Source: Moringa oleifera
Taxonomy: Eukaryota > Streptophyta > Magnoliopsida > Brassicales > Moringaceae
DNA: 64,000 nucleotides
Direction: 5' to 3'
Assembly (NCBI GenBank): GCA_021397835.1
Contig: JAJFZO010000609.1
Location: 6,822,001-6,886,000, forward strand
A program made the translations under genes and the position numbers. Below the pieces are notes generated by a model. The model worked only from the letters and a program-made list of their open reading frames with translations. It was not told the origin of the DNA and did not search any database. Positions 55,781-64,000 of the stretch are shown here, piece by piece. Every line of letters starts with the position of its first letter. Within the stretch, counting starts at the first letter, position 1.

Positions 55781-55788
55781 TTATATAA
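55781..55788 (-). promoter_or_regulatory. TATA box of the monoterpene synthase
   Basis: Minus-strand TTATATAA lies 75-82 bases before the ATG, with a short leader between; correct spacing for a transcription start near 55755. Confidence 0.6.
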
Positions 55789-56360
55789 TGTATAATACGC
55801 AGCCTGTAATGTCTATAAGAGACAACATTTTACTGTATCCATTGTGAAGCTGAGAAAGTTAGTTGGTGTACTAAAAGAACCAGAAAATCTGATAGATGCT
55901 TTTTCTCATTGAGAAATTTCAGCAGTACCCTAGGAACTTACCAGGCAAGAGAAACGTTTATATCTGGCTTCTTTAGTCCCCTGAAGAAGACAAATAGTGT
56001 AAAGATATATAGAAGGGCAATGATGGCGGTGCATGATTTTGACAATTTGTGGCTCTCCTGTCTCACGTTTGAAGAGTCATTTTCATTAATAATTGAGGCT
56101 ATGGAATTCTTTCCCTCAGTACAAACAAGTGGCTTTACAATTACTTGTTGGGTGAAATATAAGTAATTGATTAAACTTAAATTTAGACAACTAATTTGTG
56201 GATAAAGCAATAAGAGAATAATAGTCGAATTTAAGTATTTGCTTTAAACTGAAAGTGTTGGGATTAGGAAAAAGCTGTAGGTTTTTGGACAAGATTTTGT
56301 TGCTTCCTGTAGTTACAATTTCTATTTTTCATTTCCCTTACAAATTACAAATATAATTGC

Positions 56361-56519
56361 AAAGCTGTATGCGGATCAAGATTACAAATAATAATCTCGA
56401 TCCGCCTTCCCAAGTTTGGGATGTCAGCATTGATCTACAGAATAAATATGGATTACACAGAAGATGTTTGCATACTTGATCTCGAACAAAGTGACAATCA
56501 ATGTGTTCGAGATCAAGTA
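56361..56519. repeat. Paired inverted repeats (hairpins)
   Basis: Arm ATACTTGATCTCGAACA (56471-56487) and its perfect complement (56503-56519) are separated by 15 bases. About 100 bases to the left is a second hairpin, GCGGATCAAGATT and AATCTCGATCCGC, with one mismatch and a short loop. Between them is CCCAAGTTTGGG. Both hairpins share a GATC(T/A)-containing arm. They lie upstream of the TPS gene. Function unknown. Confidence 0.75.
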
Positions 56520-56649
56520 TCCAATTCTTTTTTGTAGTGTCATGCAAACAAATGTGTCAAATTCTTTAAAGTGCAATTTGAAGTCTATAGAACAAATTAT
56601 AAAAAGAAAGATAAATAATCCAATCAAACTGTTTTTTATTTTTTTGTTT

Positions 56650-57264
56650 TAGTTTAAATAAAATTTCATGGTATTGTCAGTGTGTAACATCACCAATTCT
56701 AACTATTCATTGATTAAAATGCTACCTATTTTCTTGTTAAACATAATTGTCAAAGCAGGGAGTCCATACAATATTTAGTGCTGTGCCTAACAGAAAACCA
56801 AAGATTAGGTATCATCACAATAAATTGTCGGCAGAAATTAGGCTCCCTTCATTTTTCTAGCTTCCAACTGTCTACAATAGGCCACGTGACGGCATCAAAT
56901 CAGTTACCAAGATTGAAAAGCTAAGGTTCTTCTACCTTCTACAGTAAAAGATATGCAAACAAGTTATTGATTAGATAGATAAAAATTATCATGTTCACGA
57001 ATTATCATCATTGAGGTCGAACGTCTTAGATGTTGCATTTTAAGCCTACAAATCTTCTATTAAAATCAAGATTTTTGTTTTTTTGTTAATATGAGTTTTG
57101 TGATAAATTTTTTAATAAAAAATTATAGAAATACTTTAATATTTTATATTATTAAAAAAATTTAATCATTGAGTTTGTTAAAATCAAGCCAAAAGCTCAA
57201 GTATAAATCGCTACTGGAGCTTACTTCCCTTAAAGGGAAAATATTGAAAAATATATCAAAATCA
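56650..57264 (+). promoter_or_regulatory. OSC pseudogene C upstream and leader
   Basis: Direct match to 41860-42416 (TTAAACATAATTGTCA, ATAAATTGTCGGCAGAAA, GGCATCAAATCAGTTACCAAG) and reverse match to OSC1 upstream DNA. Copia 4 begins at 57265, at the same base of the leader where the Copia LTR begins at 42417. Confidence 0.65.
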
Positions 57265-60200
57265 TGTTGAGAATTTGAATACTAAAATTTTTATATATTT
57301 GATAAATTAAATATCAAATCTTTTAAGATTCGAATGCAATAATAATTAATATAAAAAAATTAAACAATCAAAAGAATATATGATTTTTAGTGATTCACCA
57401 TCAATTGAAAGTTACATCAACTTTGTAATTACTATAAAAAACTTTTTCATTATGAAAATAGATTATAAGAGAGATATGTAATAGATTGCAATATAATAAA
57501 GTTTAAAACTCTCATATTCTCTTTATATATTACATATATAAAAATCTCTCATTTATATAATAAAGCCTAGAGCTAATAATATATGTGAAAAAACTCCAAA
57601 ATATCTTTTTGTGTAAATTTGTTTTTACACGTATTAAACAATTTTTTACTTGGAGACTAATTCATTATCTCAATTGTTTACTCCACCTTAATGCTCATGA
57701 CTCCTCAATCAACAACTAAAAAGTCCCAATTAAATTAAACATAATTTTAATTTCTTGATTGTCACAACTTTAGTCAACATATTAGTTAGATTTTGACTTT
57801 TTTGTATTTTTTCAAGTGATATGACACCATCGTTCAAAATTGATCTTATGAAATGATACTTAACTTATATATGCTTTATCCTACTATGATACATAAGATT
57901 CTTTGTTAAATAAATGGTACTCTAACTATCATAATAAATATACTTTTTTCAAACTTATACACCAGTTCATTTAGAAAAGACAATAGTCATATAATCTCTT
58001 TGCTTGCTTTTGTAAGTGCAACATATTCTACCTTTGTGGTAGAAAGTGTAACTATCTTTTGTAATTTAGACATCTAACTGATTATAGTATTACTTTATGT
58101 GTAAACCTGCTTAGTAGTATTTTTTTTTTTTTTGCTATTTATATCACCAGCCATATCAGCATCAACATAACCATACTAACTCAAAAACCTGAAAATCTAT
58201 TTTTTGCTTCCTAGTATTATTTCTTTGGATTACTTATGTATTTGCTAACAACTCTCACTGTGGATACTATGTCTAGTCTTGTATATATTGTAGCATACAT
58301 TAAACTGTTAATAACAAAAGCATAAGACACTTTGCCCATATATACAATCTCATCATCAATTGAATGAAACAGACTTTTTGAAAATCTGAAGTGACTAGCC
58401 AAAGGTGTGCTTGCTAGTTTAATATCATCTATTCTAAATTTAATAAGCATATTCTTGATGTCATTTTTTTTTTTACATAGCTTAAGAGTTCTTTTTTTTT
58501 TTGTGTCATTCTCATTCTAAGATTTTGTTTAGCAGGACTTAAATCCTTCATAGCAAACTTCTCTAAACGCTTACTTTTTAATTTCTTTATCTTAAAGGCC
58601 TTCTTTGCTTCTGGTAGTTTTGTCAACTTCCATGGTTGATTACTCATTAAGAATCCATCACATTTTTCATGGCTAATTCCATTTAAGTGGTTCATTAACC
58701 TGCAAAGTTTCATCAAGACTCTCTGGTTCACCCCTATCAGTCAGTAAGATGCAGTTTAAAGATGGTAAAAATCTCTATGATGATCTCACAATCTTGAAAG
58801 ATTTTTTCACTTATAATATAACAGTAGTTGGATTTACCTATGAAGTTATACTTTCTTAATTTTTCTAAGTATTGTCATCTCAACTTTCTGAGTATTCTAT
58901 TGCAACTGATTCACTAGAATATCCTTACAATGGATTACTTTTGGTCTTTTTAACTTTAAAATCTATTTCTTCTGAACTTTTGTCCAAACTATCCTTGTAT
59001 ATAATTTTCTCATTGAAGATTACATATATGCTTCTAATGATCTTCCTATTTTTACTATCCTAGAAATATAACTAAACTCATTTTTACCATATCCAATGAA
59101 AAAATATTTTTCTAATTTACAATCAAGTTTACCTTTAATAGTAGTATTAATATGAACAGAAGATAGGCAACCAAATATTCTTAGAAAAAGTAGGTTCACT
59201 CTTTTATCACTCTAAACCTTCTTAGGTATTTTACAATTCAAAAAAACTATAGGACCTTTATTGATTAAATAGGCTGCAATGTTAACTGCTCCTGCCCAAA
59301 ATGCCTTAATCTTAAGATTAGTTTCCTTTTCAATCATATATTTTCATTTTCTGAAAGCATCAAACGCATCAGATTTATTCTTGAAAAAATAAATTCACAT
59401 CTTTTTGGTTAAGTTATCAATAAATTTCATATAATAGTTAGACCATCTAAGAGATGTCACAATTGAAGGCTGCCATACATTTATATAAACTAACTCTAGT
59501 TTTTCATGCTTCAACTTTTTTCCTACTTTAAAAAAGTTGACTCTTTTTTGTTTGCCAAGGATACAACTTTCACCGAATCTATGCTTTACGAATTTTAAAT
59601 TTGATAAATTAATATTTTGTCACCATGACTTTTTTTCCTTTTTCACTCATAGGCCTAAGTTTGCAATGCCATAAATAAGAGTTTATACTGATGTTAACAG
59701 CTGTCTTTGTATCCTTACAACTTGAGGTCATATAAAGTGTTTTAGTTTTGTTCTATTGAGTAATAACCATGATATATTTAGTAACTTATCAAGTATCATC
59801 ATTGAAAATCATCTTGTACCTTTCATTATTAAGCTATTTAACAAAAATTAGATTTCTCATTAGCTTTGACATATGTCTCACTTTTTAAATTTTTCAGATA
59901 TTCTTATTTGATATTTTCAATTTAATATCACCCATACCAACAATATTTTAAGGTTATCGATTGGCAAGATAAACATTCTCATAGTTCTCAGTAACATTAT
60001 TCTCTATTATTTTGCTATGTATTGTGGTATGAAAAGATGCCCTAAAATCTAAAATTCAAGACTCAAGAGGACTATTAATAGCCAAAAGTAATGCATCTTT
60101 TACCTCATCTATGATAAAATTTTTAGTGTTATTTTTGTTCTCTATCTTTTTCTTTAGTGACCGACAATCCATTTTCATATGATCTATTTTTTCACAGTTC

Positions 60201-61306
60201 TAGTATTTTAGATTTCTTCCAGACCTATACTTATTTCTCTCATTCTTTGACTTAAATTTGCGCCTATTACGATTAGAATTTTTGTTGATTTCTCTTGCTC
60301 TGTTGTCAACAATTAGGACAGAATTTGAAACCGATGTTTCACCTGAATTGATTTTACAAATCTCATCTATAAGAATTGGATCATGAACATTATTGAAGTT
60401 TAATTTTAAACTCCCAACAGAATTACTAATAACTACTCTCATGAGCTCTCAACTATTTGACAATGATGCCAAAAGTATCAAAGCATGTACCGCATCATCA
60501 AAGTCAATCTCTATCAAAGATAATTGATTAACAATAATGTTAAACCCATTAAGATAAGTAGCCACAGAATTACGTTTATTGATTTTCAAGTGTAATAGCT
60601 TTTTCATAAGAAAAACCTTCTTACTTGATGAAGAGATATCATTATCAGACCCGCGATTATTTTTTCCTTCATCACATTATGAGCAACATTCTTTGACAAT
60701 GTTAATTGAATAACACCAGCACTTCTGTTTCAAAAAGATTCAAATTGCTTTCCGAAATCTTTTCAAGTTTTTAACCCAAAAGTGATTCATGTAGCGTTTT
60801 CTCATATAAATATTCTTCGATTTGTATTCTCCAGAAGGCATAATATGTACCTTCAAACCTGATAATCCCATGTGATGAGCTTTCTTTGCAACCCATTACT
60901 TTTAATCTTAAAACTTGAAGCTCCAATAGTAGTTGAAAATTTGAATACCAAATCCCTAATTGATGGATTAAATATCAAATCCTTAAAATCTGAAAGTAAT
61001 AATATTAATACAAAAAAATAAACAATCACAAAAACATATGATTTATAGTGATTTACTTTTAATTAAGAGTTACATCCACTTTACAACCGTCGTAGGAAAC
61101 TTTATCGCTATAAAAATAGATTACAGTATAAATAATTGTTTTTTTATAACCCTTCCTTTATTACAATAAAGCTTAGGATTCTCACTCGCTCTATCTATAT
61201 ATGCAGAATTTTTTTTCTTTGTATAATAAAGCCAAAAACAAATAATATATGTATGAAAACTTTAAAATACTTTTTAAAATAAATTTATCTTCACACATAT
61301 TTAACA
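57265..61306 (-). mobile_element. Ty1/Copia retrotransposon 4, degenerate
   Basis: Two full-length but diverged LTRs: 57265-57640 (376 bp, TGTTGAGAAT to GTATTAAACA) and about 60931-61306. Minus-strand coding remnants: gag 60900-60200 (ending RNRRKFKSKNERNKYRSGRN), integrase about 59700-59200, reverse transcriptase about 58730-58460 (SKRLEKFAMKDLSPAKQNLRMRM), and the RT-RNase H junction 58450-58217 (VYMGKVSYAFVINSLMYATI). No clear 5-bp target duplication. Many stops. Older than Copia 1 and 2 by LTR divergence as judged by eye. Confidence 0.85.
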
Positions 61307-61901
61307 AAAATTTTTTGTTAATCTATACAGATTCCCTTTCATTGCTAGCGTGCGCTTTAGTTGGGAAGCTATAAATATAATAATTGGAGCTCATATTTGT
61401 GCACCACCCCCCCAATTTATCAAAATGTCTACTCTTACAAATACTATCTTGCTTGCTTGCTACTTTTTCTTGGACAACAGACTCAAAGTTTTCCTTTATA
61501 GCTCCTCAACTAATGGAGTTTCTTCAGTTTTAGCTTACCACTTGTTTTGGTATTTTCCCACACAGATTTTCCCTTCACATTTTATTTCAAAATTTATTTC
61601 TTTAAAAAAAAAATATGGCTCTTCTCTTGTTAAGACCATAGCATGTAAGCTGTTTATATTTCATGTACATTTCTAAACTCCCAACTTTATTATTAAGGAA
61701 AAATGTTAATGTAGTGTCATGTTTGCTTCAATTGGTTCTTCCATTTTCAGAAAGTTTTCTTTAAATGGTTTATGAATTTGTTTGCTGTTTCTTTTTTTTT
61801 TTTTTTTTTTTTTTGCTTTTCTAGCACATGTGATTTATGGTTAGTTTAATTTTCTTTGTTTTTGGTTATTTTAGAAAATTATATAATTTGTTGGACAAAG
61901 A
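61307..61901 (+). other. Leader/intron of OSC pseudogene C
   Basis: Lies between the Copia element and the ATG at 61902; ends with a T-run and TTGGACAAAGA before ATG. No separate gene; the 108-codon plus-strand frame at 61350-61676 is not recognisable and probably chance. Confidence 0.45.
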
Positions 61902-64000
61902 ATGTGGAAGCTAAAGATAGCGGAAGACGGGCCAGGGCTAACTACAGTGAACAATCACATTGGTGAACAACAATGGGAATTCGATCCAAACACCGGAACT
62001 CCTGAAGAACGAGCTCAAATTGAAAGGATTCGCGAAGAATTTAAAAAGAATCGACTTCAAGTCAAACAAAGTGCTGATCTTTTGATGAGGATGCAGGTAA
62101 ACATATAATAACACAAATACATTCATCTATCATACATGCATCTATAAATTAACATGTAGTGTAAGTACCATGCTCTCTTTAGAAGGAAGATGTTGTAAAA
62201 CAAATTAAAGGAAGAAAATGGAATACTATTGGTATACAAACCCATATAGATCCCTTTAGAATTTTGTAAATGCGAGTTCCAACATGATAAGATTATGACA
62301 GTTATTATCTTTATACTGACACGGTTTATGCCCTGAAAGTTGAATCTTGGTCTTGGCTAAGAATGGATTTAATTACATTATACTTTTCTTAACATTTTGA
62401 GTGAACTTAAACAGCTGAGAAAAGAGAATCCATGTCAACCAATTCCACGACCAGTGAAACTGAAGGAAACAGAAGTGATAACTGAGGAAGCAGTGACAAC
62501 CACATTGAGAAGGGCAATCAGCTTCTACTCCTCACTTCAGGCTTAACATGGCCACTGGCCTGCTGAATCTGCTGGCGCTTTGTTTTTCCTTCCTCCTTTG
62601 GTTAGTAGTACCTCTCTCATATAATGCTACTTTATTATTTGTTTATATCAGTCTAAGATGCCTAATGATCTTACATGTCATATGTAGGCGATGGCATTGT
62701 ATATCACTGGGGCAGTCGACACTGTACTATCATTACAGCACCAGAAGGAAATTATCCGGTACATATATAATCATCAGGTATGGCAGTTTATTCGCCAGTT
62801 ATGCCCAACATTTTAAAGTTAAATAATCGTAGTAGAAGAATAGGCCGAATGACAATGTAAATCGCAAGATTTATGTTGGATATGTGTGATTAGCAGAATG
62901 AAGATGGAGGCCGGGGGCCACACATAGAGGGTCACAGCACACTGTTCGGGTCAGCAATGAGCTACATTACCCTGAGGTTGCTTGGAGAGGGCCTTGAAGA
63001 TAGAGAGGACAAGGTTGTTGCGAGAGGCAGAAAGTGGATCCTGGACCATGGTGGCCTGATGGCCATCCCATCCTGGGGCAAGTTCTGGGTCACGGTACTG
63101 CGACTTTCTACTAATTCATACTGTGACTAGCAGATAATTCGATTGGCCAATTGAAGCTTTTCTTCAAATCCAATTGACTAATCTTTTTTTCCCCTTTAAC
63201 TGACTATATTTTTTTAATTACAACATTAACATGTTTACTTTGGGTTAGGTACTCAGATGTATACGAGTGGGAAGGTTGCAACTCTTTGCCTTCAGATCGA
63301 GTTAGGATTCTGCCTGAATTCTTCCCAATTCATCCAAGTATTAATTTCCTCTGCTGAAATACAGATAGAAATCATATAGATAATTCAAACACATACGAAT
63401 ATTTTTGGGTATCGAAGAACAATGTAAGTTTTACCTCATTTCATGAAATTACAGGCAAAATGATGTGCTACTGCCGTCTGGTTTACATGCCCATGTCATA
63501 TCCGTACGGTAAGAGGTTTGTTGCGTCAATCACAGAATTGGTTCAATCAATGAGGCAAGAGCTTTGGAATGAACCTTATCAGCAAATAAACTGGAACAAA
63601 GCACGAAATACAATTGCGAAGGTTTGCAGGCCGATTTTTTGATACGGAAAAGCATCACATAGTATAGTCACAATCAGAAAACAGATACGTTAGCACTGAT
63701 TTAAACACGAAGCTGATTAAAGGAATATTTCCAGGAGGATCTGTACTATCCTCACCCTGTCATACAAGATCTCATATTTAGCTACCTAGAGTGCACTTCG
63801 TCAGCAATTCAAGGGCTGGCAGTGTTCAGAAAGCTACAGTCCACACACAGAAAACCAGAAATAGACAGTTGCATCTCTCAAGCAATTCAGTATATTGAAG
63901 AAACACAAAATTCAGATGGTTCATGGCCAGTGTCAGACATTCAATATATGGATTTGCGTTTTCGTCTTTGTTTTCATTAGAGTGGTAGTAGCAGAAACCA
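61902..64000 (+). pseudogene. OSC pseudogene C, exons 1-7 start fused to exon 13
   Basis: Plus strand, collinear with OSC1. Exons: 61902-62096 ([10 protein letters not shown] start), 62415-62600, 62688-62777, 62897-63094, 63249-63337, 63455-63621, 63735 onward. Defects: a stop inside the first QW motif of exon 2 (QA-stop-HGHW); Trp to Arg in the exon 4 QW motif (QNEDGGR); a frameshift in exon 5 (89 bp instead of 85); and exon 7 stops after EDLYYPHPVIQDL, where it is joined to intron 12/exon 13 ([12 protein letters not shown]), deleting the rest of exon 7 through exon 12, including DCTAE. It continues past the window end inside intron 13. Exon 6 is intact with MMCYCR. Confidence 0.93.

Noticed and set aside
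57265..61306. 5-bp target duplication for Copia 4
   Set aside because: Flanking pentamers (AATCA and AAAAA) do not match; the element may have recombined or its edges decayed.
61350..61676. 108-codon plus-strand frame
   Set aside because: Falls in the leader/intron region of OSC pseudogene C with no recognisable motif and a skewed composition.

Overview
The window is AT-rich nuclear DNA of a eudicot plant. The evidence is genes with many short introns and canonical splice sites, plant triterpene and monoterpene synthase families, and dense plant transposons (Copia, MULE with a Ulp1-like gene, hAT, CACTA, MITEs). The close resemblance of the cyclase to lupeol-synthase-clade enzymes suggests a woody eudicot, perhaps Malpighiales; that last step is recall, not proof. 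There are no bacterial features and no CRISPR, rRNA or tRNA genes that I can see.

Two genes look complete. (1) A 17-exon oxidosqualene cyclase (OSC1, minus strand, 26652-31146) whose exons join to 755 codons with DCTAE and QW motifs. Its specificity motif reads MMCYCR rather than the MLCYCR or MWCYCR of typical lupeol or beta-amyrin synthases, and intron 9 has a GC donor. (2) A 7-exon TPS-b monoterpene synthase (minus strand, 52972-55706) whose exons join to 598 codons with RRx8W, RDR, DDIYD and NSE/DTE motifs. Everything else is OSC wreckage or transposon: OSC pseudogene A (exons 4-6, 22118-22820), B (exons 16-17, plus strand, 49412-50145) and C (plus strand, 61902 to the window end, lacking exons 7-12).

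Layout. 1-3400 is an inverted copy of 39260-41530, a block that lies upstream of an OSC promoter. 3400-8500 has a MITE and a degenerate hAT element. 8500-12140 is unassigned. 12151-22049 is a 9.9-kb MULE with a perfect 9-bp target duplication, inserted in intron 6 of OSC pseudogene A. 22890-23479 is a hAT-type MITE and 23507-25725 a probable non-autonomous MULE full of minisatellites. 26652-31600 is OSC1 and 31600-32600 its promoter. 32625-49395 is two diverged tandem copies of a block (Copia + flank + unknown coding remnant + OSC-upstream DNA + LTR), the second one interrupted by a CACTA end. 49412-50145 is OSC-B. 51133-51673 is a MITE. 52972-55790 is the monoterpene synthase and its promoter. 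56650-64000 is OSC-C with a Copia element in its 5' leader.

How it works together: OSC1 should cyclise 2,3-oxidosqualene to a pentacyclic triterpene alcohol (cytosol/ER), and the TPS-b enzyme should convert geranyl diphosphate to a monoterpene in the plastid. They share neither substrate nor compartment, so their proximity is not proof of a joint pathway. The locus is best read as an OSC family cluster that expanded by tandem and inverted duplication and was then broken up by transposons.
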